DNA of 64,000 bases from Homarus americanus (GCF_018991925.1 NW_024737068.1:10963360-11027359), one strand, 5' to 3'. Numbered from the stretch's first letter, positions 44,278 through 57,778 are shown. Made by a program: numbers and translations. Notes: generated by a model from the sequence alone, not told the origin.

Positions 44278-44528
44278 TGTGAAGGTGGAGGGAGTGAGGT
44301 GGGAGAGGGTGAGGTGGAGGGGGTGAGGGTGGAGAGGGTGAAGGTGGAGGGGGGTGAGGGTGGGAGAGGGTGAAGGTGGAGGGAGGGTGAGAGTGAGGGT
44401 GGAGGGAGAATGAAGGTGGAAGGAGGGTGAGGGAGGAGTGGAGAGTGAGAGAGGAGGAGAGGGTGAAGTTGGAGGGCAGGACGAGGGAGGAAGGAAAGAT
44501 GAGGGTGGAAGGAGGGGGAGGGTGAAGA
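44278..44528. repeat. Purine-rich minisatellite, GAGGGTGAAGGTGGAG
   Basis: Irregular GAGGGTGAGGTGGAGG units over 250 bp. Confidence 0.9.
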
Positions 44529-44582
44529 AAGATGAGAGAGACAATCATAACTCATTTTGGTATGAAAACGATATATATACCC

Positions 44583-45269
<687 letters not shown>

Positions 45270-45700
45270 TTTTGGAGAGAGAAAGAGAGAGATTTGAGAT
45301 AATTATGGCGTTTGAGATATTGCCTTTGAGATAGTTACTTTGTGAGAAATAGTTTTTGATGGAATGGTTTATGAGACAGATTTTGAAAGACATTTGGTTT
45401 CTAAGAGAGATTTTGAGAGACGTGGATTTTGAGGTTTTTTTTTTTTTAGACGGTTTCTGAGATATGACTTCTGAGAGAACATCTGAGACACACCATAAAT
45501 TCTGAGCAAGATCTTAAGAAATAGCTTTTGAGACACAGCTTCTGGGAGATAATGAAGCAAATATTTCAGTTGGCATTTGAGATAAATTAAGAGACAGATT
45601 TTGAGATAGAGCTTATGAGATTTAGCTTTGGAGACATAAACTGTGAAACATAATGAGACATAACTTTTGAGAAATCCTGAGACATTATTTGTTAGTGGAA
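45270..45700. repeat. Decayed minisatellite around TTTTGAGAGA
   Basis: GATTTTGAGAGAC, AGCTTTTGAGACAC and GATTTTGAGATAG words recur about every 20-25 bp across 430 bp. Strong drift. Confidence 0.65.
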
Positions 45701-45757
45701 GGAAGAATGAAGTAAAGAAAGAGAAACGATAATTGTAAAGGAAAGTGAAGTTATCTT

Positions 45758-45762
<5 letters not shown>

Positions 45763-45795
<33 letters not shown>

Positions 45796-45862
45796 ACGAG
45801 TACATGTCACAGATATAACGTACATGTCACAGATATAACGTTAATCTCTCTCTCTCTCTTAC
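45763..45862. repeat. (GA)n and (CT)n arms around a perfect 20-bp duplication
   Basis: (GA)n ends at 45793. TACATGTCACAGATATAACG occurs twice head to tail (45801-45840), then (CT)n starts at about 45846. The GA and CT tracts are complementary and could form a hairpin with the duplication as its loop. Confidence 0.9.
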
Positions 45863-45879
45863 ATAAACCCCACTCAATC

Positions 45880-46520
45880 TCCCTCACTTTCCCCTCCTTT
45901 AAATCTTCTACACACCCTCCCTCTCCCTCCCTCTCACCCTCTCCCTCCTCCTCCCCTCACCTCTCACCCTCTCTCCCTCCCCTCCTCCCTCTCTCCCTCC
46001 CTCCCTCCCTCTCACCCCTCTCTCCTCCCTCTCACCCCTCTCTCCCTCCCTCCCTCTCACCCTCCCTCCTCCCTCCTCCCTCTCACCCTCTCTCCCTCCC
46101 TCCTCTCACCCCTCTCTCCTCCCTCCCTCCTCCCTCTCCCTCCCCTCTCACCCCCTCTCCCTCTCCCTCCCTCCCCTCCCCGCTCCCACCCTCTCTCTCC
46201 CTCCCTCCCTCCCCTCTCTCCCCTCCCTCCCTCTCCCACCCTCTCACCCTCTCCCTCCCTCCCCTCCCTCCCTCCCTCCCTCCCCTCTCACCCTCTCTCC
46301 CCTCCCCTCCCCTCTCCCCCTCCCTCCCTCCCTCCCTCTCCCTCCCCTCCCTCTCACCCCTCTCCCCTCCCTCCCCTCTCTCTCCCTCCCTCCCTCCTCC
46401 CTCCCTCTCCCTCCCCTCTCTCTCCCCTCCCCTCCCCTCTCCCCTCCCCTCTCCCCTCCCTCTCCCTCCCCTCTCCACCCCTCCCCTCTCCCCACCTCCC
46501 TCCCTCTCTCCCTCCATCAC
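45880..46520. repeat. C/T-rich minisatellite, CCCTCCCTCTCACCCTCTC
   Basis: About 640 bp of CCCTCC/CTCTCACC repeats, nearly pure pyrimidine on the plus strand. The Pro/Ser/Leu plus frame and Glu/Gly/Arg minus frames are artefacts. Confidence 0.95.
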
Positions 46521-47187
46521 ACACACTTACCCCTCATCTTACAAGCTTTCCCTCTCACCCCATTACTCTCCCAGACCCTCTCACTCATTTCACTCTCCCC
46601 AAACACTTCATCACCTCCCCTCCCCATGTGAGTGAATGAATACATTATTATAGGACTCGTATGCAGAAAAAAATAAAAATAAAAAATAAAAAAATAAAAT
46701 AAAAATAAAATAAGTAAATAAAAATAAATAAATACATATCAAATATATATCGAAAATTTTGTCAATATTGTTTTTTTTTTCTTTTTAATTGCAAGCCTTT
46801 GATGTGATAAAATTTCATGGTGGTTTATAAAAAAAAAAATACTGGTAATTAAAACTGCCGTCACCAACAAATACTCTGTTTTTTTGTTAATGTTATCCAG
46901 ATTGATAAATGACATTATAGATTTATCGTTTTTCTCTCCTTTTATCTATCTCAAACACACACACACACTATCTCTCTCCCCTCGCACACACTCTCTCTCT
47001 CTCTCCCACTCACTACAGATACCACTATCATATTAATATTTTTTCGGTGTAAATGATTATATTTTTTCTGCCATTTTTTAGTTTTCAATTCATCTCACTT
47101 TTGTCTCTTAATCTATTCGTTAATCTACTATCTATCAAATCACTTTTATTCACATTTTATCTATTTATCAATCTACCTCTTTATTGA
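46521..47187. other. AT-rich DNA with AAATA-rich patch
   Basis: AAAATAAAATAAAAAT words at 46665-46735, and short CA/CT runs near 46958-47005. No gene. Confidence 0.45.
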
Positions 47188-47189
47188 GG

Positions 47190-47223
<34 letters not shown>

Positions 47224-47322
47224 ACGTTCTATCTATCTATCTATCTATCTATCTAACGTTCTATCTATCTATCTACCTATCTATCTATCTAACGTTCTAT
47301 CTATCTATCTATCTATCTATCT
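47188..47322. repeat. (CTAT)n with CTAACGTT interruptions
   Basis: Blocks of CTAT are separated by three copies of CTAACGTT. Confidence 0.95.
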
Positions 47323-47461
47323 GTTTCTATGTATGTGCTGTATGTATGTATTTATTTATTTAAAATGGAAAACATATCAGAAACATATATTATACAGTAC
47401 ATTATATTATGAAGAAATAATTCAGACGGATTTACAAAATAACACCGACCATAACATGTTG

Positions 47462-48935
47462 AGAATATCCACCAACATCACTCTATCCATCCACCAACAT
47501 CACTCTATCCATCATTCAACATCACTCTGTCCATCCATTCAACATCACTCCATCCATCCTCCAACATCATTCCATCCATCCACCAACATCATTCCATCCA
47601 TCCACCAACATCACTTTGTCCATCCACCAATATCACTCTATCCATCCACCAACATCACTCCATCCATCCACCAACATCACTCCATCATCATCACTCTATC
47701 CATCACCAACATCCTCCATCCATTCACCAACATCCTCCATCCATCCACCAACATCACTCCATCTATCCACCATTACTCCATCCATCCACCAACATCCACT
47801 CATCCATCCACCAACATCACTCCAACCATCCACCAACATCCTCCATCCATCCACCAACATCACTCCATCCATTCACCAACATCCTCCATCCATCCACCAA
47901 CATCACTTTGTCCATCCACCAACATCCTCTATCCATCCACCAACATCACTCCATCCATTCACCAACATCACCCATCCATCCACCAACATCACTCCATCTA
48001 TCCACCATCACTCCATCCATCCACCAACATCACTCCATCCATCCACCATCCTCCAACCATCCACAACATCACCCATCCATCCACCAACATCACTCCATCC
48101 ATCCACTAGCATCCACTCTCCATCCATCCACTAGCATCACTCCATCCATCCACCAGCATCATTCCATCCATCCATAGCATCACTCCATCCATCCACTAGC
48201 ATCACTCCATCCATCCCATCCATCACTCCATCCATCCACCAACATCACTCCATCCATCCACCAACATCATTCCATCCATCCACCAAACATCACCCATCCA
48301 TCCACCAACATCATTCCATCCATCCACCAACATCACTCCATCCATCCACCAACATCCACCACTATCCATCCACCAACATCATCCACCAACATCCATCCAC
48401 CAACATCACCCCATCCATCCACCAACATCACCCATCCATCCACCAACATCACCCATCCATCCACCACCCATCCATCCACCAACATCACTCCATCCATCCA
48501 CCAACATCACCCATCCATCCACCAACATCCATCCATCCACCAACATCACCTATCCATCCACCAACATCACTATCCATCCACCAACATCACCCCATCCATC
48601 CACCAACATCACCCCATCCATCCACCAACATCACTCCATCCATCCACCAACACATCATTCCATCCACCAACATCACTCCATCCATCCACCAACATCATTC
48701 CATCCATCCACCAACATCACTCCATCCATCCACCAACATCACTCTATCCATCCACCAACATCACTCTATCCATCCACCAACATCACTCCATCCATCCACC
48801 AACATCACTCCATCCATCCACCAACATCACTCCATCCATCCACCAACATCACTCCATCCATCCACCAACATCACTCCATCCATCCACCAACATCACTCCA
48901 TCCATCTACCAACATTATTCCATCCACATATAAAG
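47462..48935. repeat. 22-bp minisatellite, CACCAACATCACTCCATCCATC
   Basis: About 65 copies. Local shortening to CACCAACATC or CCATCCATC, and ATTCC, CTCTAT or CTAGCATC variants in blocks. The terminal third is the most regular. His/Pro/Ser/Thr frames are artefacts. Confidence 0.97.
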
Positions 48936-49104
48936 CGGTATAGCATTGAACGGCTTCGTCGCTTAATTAAGACAAGCTAATTCAGGCAGTCAGGAATACA
49001 ATTTATTGATGAATGATGAATGATGTGAAGTTCTATTGGTCTATTAATCTCTGTCTGTCTGTCTTTATTTGTGATGGTCTGTCTATCTACCTGTCAACTT
49101 TATT
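48936..49104. other. Unique spacer between two arrays
   Basis: Short unique sequence ending in CTGTCTGTC. Nothing recognised. Confidence 0.4.
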
Positions 49105-49109
49105 TCCCT

Positions 49110-50935
49110 CCAACTTGATATGGAGGTGAGAGGCTTCACCTAGGGGAACTGTTGAGGTGAGAGGCTTCATCTAGGGGAACTGTTGAGGTGAGAGGCTTCA
49201 CCTAGAACTGTTGAGGTGAGAGGCTTCACCTAGGGGAACTGTTGAGGTGAGAGGCTTCACCTAGGGAACCTGTTGAGGTGAGAGGCTTCACCTAGGGGAA
49301 CTGTTGAGGTGGAGAAGCCACCTAGGGACCTGTTGAGAGGTGAGAGGCTTCACTAGGGAACTAGGGGAACTGTTGGGGGAGGTGAGAGGCTTCACCTAGG
49401 GGAACTGTTGAGGTGAGAGGCTTCACCTAGGGGAACTGTTGAGGTGAGAGGCTTCACCTAGGGGAACTGTTGAGGTGGAGAGGCTTCACCTAGGGAACCT
49501 GTTGAGGTGAGAGGCTTCACCTAGGGGAACTGTTGAGGTGAGAGGCTTCACCTAGGGGACCTGTTGAGGCGGGAGAGGCTTCACCTAGGGAACTGTTGAG
49601 GGAGAGGCTTCACCTGGGGGAACTGTTGAGGTGAGAGGCTTCACCTAGGGGAACTGTTGAGGTGAGGAGGCTTCACCTAGGGACCTGTTGAGGTGAGAGG
49701 CTTCACCCTGGGGACCTGTTGAGGGTGAGGAGAGGCTTCACCTACAGGGACCTGTTATGAGGTAAGAGGCTTCACCTACGGGACCTGCTTTGAGGTAAGA
49801 GGCTTCACCCACAGGACATGTTGAGGTAAGAGGCTTCACCCACGGGACCTGTTTTGAGGTAAGAGGCTACGGGACCTGTTTTGAGGTAAGAGGCTTCACC
49901 CCACGGGACCTGTTGTTTGAGGTAAGAGGCTTCACCACCACAGGACATGTTGAGGTAAGAGGCTTCCCACCCCACGGGACCTGTTATGAGGTAAGAGGCT
50001 TACGGGACCTGTTATGAGGTAAAGAGGCTTCACCCCACAGGACTCCTGTTTTGAGGTTCCACCCCACAGGACATGTTGAGGTAAGTGAGCTCAGGGACCT
50101 GTTATGAGGTAAGAGGCTTCACCTACGGGTAAGAGGCTCACCCACAGGACATAAGGAGGTAAGAGGCTTCACCTACGGGCTGTTATGAGGCAAGAGGCCC
50201 CACCTACGGGACCTGCTTATGAGGCAATAGGGCTTACAGGACCTGTTTTGAGGCAAGAGGCTTCACCTACAGGACATGTTGGAGGTAAGAGGTTGAGGCA
50301 AGGCTTCACCTTTGAGGTAAGAGGCTTCACCTACGGGACCTGTTATGAGGTAAGAGGCTCACCTACGGACCTGTTATGAGGTAAGAGGCTTCACCACTCT
50401 GGGACATGTTGGTAGAGGCTTCACCTACGGGACCTGTTATGAGGGTAGAGGCCTCACCTACGGGACCTGTTATGAGGTGAGAGGCTTCACCCTACAGGAC
50501 GGGACCTAGAGGCTTCACCTGAGGTAAGAGGCTTCACCTACGGGACCTGTTATGAGGTAAGAGGCCCACCTACGGGACCTGTTATGTGGTAAGAGGCTTC
50601 ACCTCACAGGACCTGTTATGAGGCAAGAGGCTTCACCTGCAGGACCTGTTATGAGGTGCTTCACCTGAGGTATGAAGAGGCTTCACCTCACCTACGGGAC
50701 CTGTTATGAGGTAGAGGCTTCACCTGCAGGACCTGTTATGAGGTAAGAGGCTTCCACCCAGGACCTGTTATGAGGTAAGAGGCTTCACCTACAGGACATG
50801 TTGAGGTAAGAGGCTTCACCTACGGGACCTGTTATGAGGTAAGAGGCTTCACCTACAGGACCTGTTATGAGGTAAGAGGCTTCACCTACGGGACCTGTTA
50901 TGAGGTAAGAGGCTTCACCTCTGGGTCATTACCTA
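49110..50935. repeat. 31-33-bp hairpin minisatellite (AGGTGAGAGGCTTCACCT)
   Basis: About 55 copies. Each early unit contains AGGTGA-GAGGCT-TCACCT, a perfect 6-bp stem with a 6-base loop, plus AGGGGAACTGTTG. From about 49750 the unit switches to a 33-bp subfamily (GAGGTAAGAGGCTTCACCTA with CGGGACCTGTTAT), in which the left arm becomes AGGTAA. Small indels are common in the second half. No coding. Confidence 0.96.
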
Positions 50936-51153
50936 CTAAGTATGGTGTATCTCCGCTTGCTCGTTTACCAGTTATTATCAGGACACAAACACACAGACAG
51001 ACAGACAGGACTGATGATAACACTCTGCCCAACAGTATCATGTGGGCAGGTTAATAAATTAAAAGCAGGTTTCATCAATACCACAGTTCCTATAATTATT
51101 TAATATCCGTCACAACAGTAACTATTATAATCCACATGCCATTCAACAGTCTC

Positions 51154-51155
<2 letters not shown>
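50936..51155. other. Unique spacer with CAGA patch
   Basis: (ACAG)n lies at about 50990-51008. Nothing else. Confidence 0.4.

Positions 51156-51222
<67 letters not shown>
51156..51222. repeat. (AAT)n microsatellite
   Basis: About 22 AAT units. Confidence 0.96.
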
Positions 51223-51224
<2 letters not shown>

Positions 51225-51465
51225 CAATAAAAATGAAAACAACAATAATAATAAATAATAAAAACATATAATTTATAATACAGTATAACCCATCAATCAC
51301 ATACTGTACCGTACACACAATCAACGGCCAAATAACAAATCATTAACAATACTCTATTTTTTATACATATATTTCATATATTTTAGCGAAAACTGTGACC
51401 AAAAAAAAAAAAAAAAAAATACAGAATTTGGATGGATTTTAAATAATCTTCATAAACCACTTTTT

Positions 51466-51495
51466 TTTGCGCGCCAATTTTTTTCGTCCCGCCAA
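51466..51495 (+). promoter_or_regulatory. Paired E2F-like sites
   Basis: TTTGCGCGCCAA (51466-51477) and TCCCGCCAA (51487-51495) are two good matches to E2F/DP sites about 20 bp apart, in otherwise AT-rich DNA. Their pairing resembles cell-cycle gene promoters, but no gene start is visible downstream. Confidence 0.25.
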
Positions 51496-52870
51496 CAACA
51501 ATTTTGGACGGATAGTTATTGTCACAGTATATATCCAACATTGACTCCTGCCTCATGACTTTTATTTAATTCTTGTAGGGTGTTTTTAGTGAGCAGTATT
51601 CATGGGTGTTTTAAAAGTGTTAGTGAGGGAATTATTAGTATTTTTTTTTCTATTATACGACGAGAAACTGATCAATCCCTTCACCTTTCTTTCTCTCTCT
51701 CTCTCTCTCTCTCTACCTATTTCTCAGTCTCTCCCTCTCTCATTTTCTCGGTTTTTATTTTTTTCAGTATTAAACTTTCGCTACTTCTACCTTTGTCTCT
51801 CACTTCTTCCTTCTCTTTCTGCTTCTCTTATTCTCTGTTTCTCTCCGTGTCTCTCTCTCTTGCTCAGTTGCCAATCACCATTCAGGAGATCTATGTTACG
51901 TAATATACAGGATTGGATTCTATAAATTAAAGGATCCACTTCATCTCATATAAGGGATTAAATCTTGGTATTTAGCTCAAATTATCATCCTAATTAAAAT
52001 TAACTAGTTATTTTTAACGAGCATAATTATCATCCCATTTTAAGGATTGATTCTCCATATTCAAACAACAAATCATGATATTTTATGGATTAATTTAATT
52101 ATCAGATTATATTAGGAAATATGTCTTCGTATTAGGTAGGATTATTAAAATATTCTAGGGATTAACCTCTCACCGTAATTATCATCCTAATTGAGGGATT
52201 ACCGTGAACCTTATGAAATTTGCATTTAAAAAATCCGCCCGTCTCATAATTTCTCTTCCACCTAATTTTTTAATCTATTTTTCCCCCTCCAAACCCACTT
52301 TTCATCCCAATTTCAGAAAAAAATTTCGCCCTATTTTAACAACCTATTTTCATCGTATTTCACTTCAATATTTTCCCCACCCGTTCTCAATTCCATTTCC
52401 ATTCCATTTCCCACCCATTTTGCCACTCCACTTTGACACTTGTCACACTAATTTAGTTAAAAAAGATATCCAATTTCAGTCATGCATTAACATATTAGCA
52501 TACATTATTTCTCATTTGCATATATGCTTTTGACAACACGCCCTGGTCACTGATCTCTTGACATGCTACGTCCAGTCTTCGTTAGTTCATATACAAATCT
52601 CTAATGGCTTTCTCTAGACCAGTGAGTTGTCTATCTATGGGTAATTAACAACAGGTGGTTAATTTAGGTATTGGGAGGGGGGGGGGATTACCATATATAT
52701 ATTTTAGTAATTTCTACATAATTCCCAATTTTCCCAGTCACTTAAATTTGATAAGGCAGTGAATTAAAGTTTCTATTTAGCAAGGTAACAAGTTCAGTAT
52801 ACGAATTTACCTATTGATTTAAGTTTGAACAAGCAGCGAAATAAAACTGCTGAGTTATTTTGTAAGTTGA
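51496..52870. other. AT/CT-rich unique DNA
   Basis: (CT)n lies at about 51691-51712. A good acceptor (TTATTTAATTCTTGTAG, ends about 51579) leads into a plus frame that soon becomes CT repeat. No gene supported. Confidence 0.4.
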
Positions 52871-53648
52871 GACGAAGGAATACAAGTTAATGTTAAGATA
52901 TCGTCAAATATTAAGTATATCAGATGGTATTGCTCGCACTGCAGATAGTGAAGAGATACTGCCACAACTGATCAACAGATTGAAAAAAAAAAGGCTAAGA
53001 ATATGAGTTTAGAGTTAATGTTGTAAAGACGGAAATAATGGTTGTTTCTAAATCAAATTTGAATCTTATGGTAGGCAACAGGGGACTAAAAAAAATGGTA
53101 ACTGTTTTGTATTTTGGAAGTAACAAAAGTTGTGATAGTAGGTGTGTCAATGAGAAATTAAAACAAGTATAGGTTAAACGACACTATCATTCGATAATCT
53201 AAAAAGGCTGTTAAAAAAGAAAACTAACTTTAGTTTGAGAAAAAGGCTGGAGAAATGCAATAATCCCAAGCGTGGAGACTTTCAGAGCACACCAAAGGGA
53301 AGGTTGAGACCTCTGAAGTGCTGTGATACAAGAGAATGTTAAATTTAAGTTATACTGACAAAAAACAAATGAAGAAGTATATACCAAGACTGGCCAGAGA
53401 ATTGAGTGCAATCCTGGAATTTATGGAAGAAGAAAAGAGATAATGTGACCATATTAGGCATGAAGGGTTAATGGGAGAAATAATTGAGTTAAATTGAGGG
53501 TAGGAAGGGCTGGGGATGGCAGAGACTCGGATGTATAAGCAAACCTTAAAGCTTGGTCCCCGGTGAGATATAAAATCTAAGATAATTTGTGAAAATAGTC
53601 CGAAAATGTTTTGAATGGAGGGCTATGGTCGCCAATCCCCAGATATGA
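52871..53648 (+). pseudogene. RTE-like non-LTR retrotransposon, RT C-terminal half (decayed)
   Basis: Plus-strand pieces in shifting frames match the order of an endonuclease-reverse transcriptase. They are DEGIQVNVK; the catalytic region, where YADD is ruined (KYI then SDGIARTADSEE); LPQLINRLKKK; EIMVVSKSNLNLMVGNRGLK; LYFGSN; KTNEEVYTKTGQR; GRKGWGWQRLG; and WRAMVANPQI then TGA. Many frameshifts and stops. The 5' half, endonuclease and 3' tail are not recognised. The same C-terminus occurs at 23.06-23.13 kb on the other strand. Confidence 0.75.
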
Positions 53649-54280
53649 CCACTGGCACCTTGATAGATTAGTTGATACTACAAATAATCCACAGAATACC
53701 GGCGTAGAGATATACACGATTATTACCATGGATAAAGTGATACTTATATAATTAGTTGTAGTCCATAATAAAGAGAACCTCATGACAAAGGAATCACACA
53801 GCGCACAGGACACACTCCAGTCACTGGCCACAATACAACGCACAGTCCAATGATTCGCAGTCAGAGATATATGGTCGTGTTATACAATTCACTTTAATCT
53901 TTCAAAGAGCACCTGATATGTAGTCATAGTTCTGTGGGATTCGATAACAATTGAATGAGAATTTAGTTAACAAAGTCGTTTATTGTGGCCGACGGCAGCT
54001 TTCTCTCTAAGGGTTTGCCAATTGTGATTTTTTAATGGTGCGTAGTTGAAGCCTTGCTCTTGTTTCTCGTTATCTGCAACATAATATTATTAATGTATGA
54101 GGTCATTCAGGTTATTGGGTGAGTAATAACCATTAATCCATCTATTTATTCTTTTGTCAATTCAATGATATGTTCGTCCAATCAACTTCAATTCAGTGTT
54201 GTGATAGATGTTCTTATATCATCGGTTGTTTCCTGTTTTCCTTCAACTCTCGCTACCCGTCGATCACCTGCTGCTGTCAG
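53649..54280. other. AT-rich unique DNA
   Basis: Possibly the 3' non-coding part of the retroelement at first. Nothing else recognised. Confidence 0.4.
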
Positions 54281-54349
54281 GAGGAGTGAGGGAGGTGGTG
54301 GCTGGCTACATACTTCATCAGGGCTGCCAGATGCTCTTGAGTGTTGCAG
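54281..54349 (+). CDS. Candidate internal coding exon (69 nt), function unknown
   Basis: Acceptor (CACCTGCTGCTGTCAG) and donor (TTGCAG then GTGATA) bracket 69 nt. One frame reads GVREVVAGYILHQGCQMLLS then VAG, is open well beyond both sites, and continues to TLN and TGA if unspliced. The island is GC-rich against AT-rich flanks. No family can be named from 23 residues. Confidence 0.36.
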
Positions 54350-54774
54350 GTGATACAAGAACAATTTCGCCCACAGACAAAACACTTAACTGAGACACAA
54401 CAATACTTCTTACCTTGACTAAACTACATATTTAATGCACATGCGCAAATATGTACTTAATCCATGCGTGATTATATGTAAACATGAATCCAACATACGA
54501 TAACACATATAAATGGAAGTGGTATATGGTGAATGTATGATTGTAGAGTATGCTAATATAATGTGCATGTGTAAGTTGGGATGTATTCTAGTATACTGTG
54601 CATTTGTATGGATGTACCAATATACTGTATACGTATAAGTAATCACTACCTGGATTGAGTTAACAAGAGTCTCGTGTTTCAGCGTTTAGCCAAAAAAAAA
54701 AAAAGTTAACATGAACAAGTGGACATAATTGTAAAAGAAAATTGATAAAATTCATTATTGTAGTACGTGGTCTG
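54350..54774. other. Unique DNA rich in ATGTGCAT-like words
   Basis: No gene recognised. Confidence 0.4.
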
Positions 54775-54985
54775 GTAGATTGTTTTTGACACAAGTTCAG
54801 TTGGCACCGAGGTTCTATTGACACGGATAATGCTAAAAATGGAGGTTACTGTGACGAGATTTTTATGACACTGGGGTTCTTTTGACACGGAGGTTCTGCT
54901 CATACGAAGTTTCTTTGGACACGGAGGTTCTTTTGACACCAGGGTTCTAGTGACACCGGGGTTCTAGTGACACGAGCCCCGCACT
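54775..54985. repeat. Degenerate 19-20-bp minisatellite, TTGACACGGAGGTTCTTT
   Basis: About nine copies of GACACGGAGGTTCT with CCGGGG and TAGTGAC variants. Confidence 0.85.
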
Positions 54986-55316
54986 GCTGTAAATAATATC
55001 TACCAAAAAAGAAATTGCATGACGGTTGTGAGCAGCAGCATCAAGGCACCTGAGAACCAGTGCATTATGTCTGAATTCATTTGCATATTGTTTACTGATG
55101 AAGTGAGCAAATCCCGAACACCTTTCTTTATAGCAATATTATTACATATATTATCTATAAACATTACTATATTCATGTCTGAGCAGTGTACAGAGGAGGT
55201 TTACAATGACAACAATAACACACAGGCAGTCACAAACACACACAGTCACAAACACACAGACAGACAGTCACACAAACACAGACAGACAGACAGACAGAGA
55301 CCCTCCCATCTCCACC

Positions 55317-55318
<2 letters not shown>
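54986..55318. other. Unique DNA then CACAGA simple repeat
   Basis: A plus frame from about 55019 (MTVVSSSIKAPENQC) is open but has no recognisable feature and runs into ACAGACAG repeats at 55205-55300. An octamer-like ATTTGCAT lies near 55078. Confidence 0.3.
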
Positions 55319-55347
<29 letters not shown>

Positions 55348-55382
55348 ACGCACACACACACACACACACACACACTCTCTCA
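55319..55382. repeat. Compound (CT)n-(CA)n-(CT)n microsatellite
   Basis: CT at 55319-55347, CA to 55374, then CT. Confidence 0.94.
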
Positions 55383-55530
55383 CTCGTCTCAAAGGATTGA
55401 GATATATTAAGGATAAGTCATTCCGTGTGGATGACCAGCTGCTGCCAGGGAGACGATGAGTGAGGCAGCCAGTGTGAACAGATTGAGTCATATGGATGAA
55501 TGGAGAGCACGTCAGAAACACTCAATAACG
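55383..55530 (+). other. Balanced island with two open plus frames
   Basis: One frame ends IKDKSFRVDDQLLPGRR then TGA. A second starts at ATG inside that stop (MSEAASVNRLSHMDEWRARQ). No splice signals are convincing. Recorded only because composition stands out. Confidence 0.18.
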
Positions 55531-55975
<445 letters not shown>

Positions 55976-56460
55976 TTTAATGCTTATGTTGTTTTTGTTA
56001 CTTTTACTGTTGCTTTTGTTAATGTTTTTGTTGTTATTGTTCCGGTTCTTGGTGTTTATTTTTACTGTTGCCGTTGTTACTGTCAATGTTACTGTTATTA
56101 ATTGTTCTGTTACTGTTCCGTCCTCTGGTGTTACTGTTTCTGCTTCTGTTGTTACTGTTACGTCCCCTGTTGTTTCGGTTACTGCTCCAGATGTTAATGT
56201 TCCTGAGATTACTGCCACTACTCCTGTTGTTATTGTTACTGCTCTTACTGTTGTCCCTGCCGTTTTTGCTGTTACTGCTCCTGTTGTTACTGTTATTGCT
56301 ACTATCTCTTGATTTTACTGTTACTGCTACTATCGCTTCTTTTTACAATTCCCGTTGTTACTGTTAATGCTCATGATTTTATTGTCCGTTGTTACTATTA
56401 CTGTTTCTGTTAATGCTCCTGTTGTTACTGTTGTTGTTTCAGCCTCAGTTCGTGTCGCTG
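55976..56460. repeat. Degenerate GTTACTGTTGCT repeat
   Basis: TGTTACTGTTCC/TGCTCC words over 480 bp. Val/Thr/Leu-rich plus frames are artefacts. Same family style as 37.8-38.07 kb. Confidence 0.88.
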
Positions 56461-57589
56461 TGCTTGACGCTGTTCTCCCCGTTATTGGTAAAACATAAAT
56501 GGAAATATTAAATGAAAGCTTTTAGGTACGTCAGTAATGTCCATTATTGCTGGAATTTTGACCGTCACAAGGTGTTTGATGTTGTACACAGAACGCCAGT
56601 GAGAGCATGCTGAAAATGCTGTAACATCAGAGTCCTTTCCTGAATAACACAATAAAAACTGAATCAAATGATATCACGCCGCGACATTTGGTGAAGGAGA
56701 AAAAGTACTGGGAACATTGCAAAATAATAAATAAAAAGTTGAAGATATATTAACAGCATTTAGTATTTGGTAAATGCCTTACCATCACGATAATTTGTAT
56801 AAAATAAATTTTAGGGAGAGAATTTGACATTCATCAAATGCTGTAAATTGGAAATGTTCAGAATATCATGGGAACATTAAAGTTTACCCAACGCTTCCCC
56901 CCTTGTGTACGGGTCCCCTCTGTGCTGAATAAAATCGTCTGGTGTTAGCCAAATAAATTATTACAACAACATTGAAAATTCAGGAAATACCTTTGCAAGA
57001 GAACAATTTTTAAATAAATTATATTATGTTAAATAAGTCTCTAACAATGGTTTTAACATTATGACCTTTGTTAATAATCAGAAGTATAACTAAATATCTA
57101 TAAAATGCTTCATCATCACGACATTTTGCTTATAATCAAAACTACGAGAACATTTAATACTCAGTATATCTTATCACATCGGGATATTTTACTACAAACT
57201 ACAAGATACTAAATATTTGGTAATTAAAAGACCCAACTGAACTACAGTAGTTGTTGAGCACTTACTGTACATGTCTATATAAAACAACATCTTTAAGCTC
57301 CAAAAAGGTTAAAACAAATTTTCACATTAACAATATAATTCACCTCAACGGTTCTGTTTACTTCCCTTCTCTGTACTGTATATCATCCTCACACCACTCT
57401 CCCTTCTTTCATCTACGTCTACGACTTTGTACCTTACATGTACTTGCATTATCCCTTAAGTCACACCTCAGTCTAATAAAGAAATACTCACTTTATCCTG
57501 GTGTTCCCTCTGTTGTTCCCTTAGAGTAATTCAGTTATAATGCCTGTACTGTACAGTAAAGCTGGTGGAAAATTATTGCTGCTGCTGCT
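56461..57589. other. AT-rich unique DNA with loose internal repetition
   Basis: The segments at about 56764-56830 and 57098-57165 (ATGCTTCATCATCACGACAT-like) resemble each other, with a third weaker copy near 57173, so an old tandem repeat is likely. A minus frame at 56482-56667 has no recognised feature. Confidence 0.4.
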
Positions 57590-57727
57590 AATAAAAAGAA
57601 AAATAAATAAATAAATAAATAAAAATAAAAATAATAATAATAATAATAGTAATGATAATAAAAACAAGAATAATAATAGTAATAGTAATGATAATAATGA
57701 TATAATAATAATAATAATAATAAAAAC

Positions 57728-57778
<51 letters not shown>

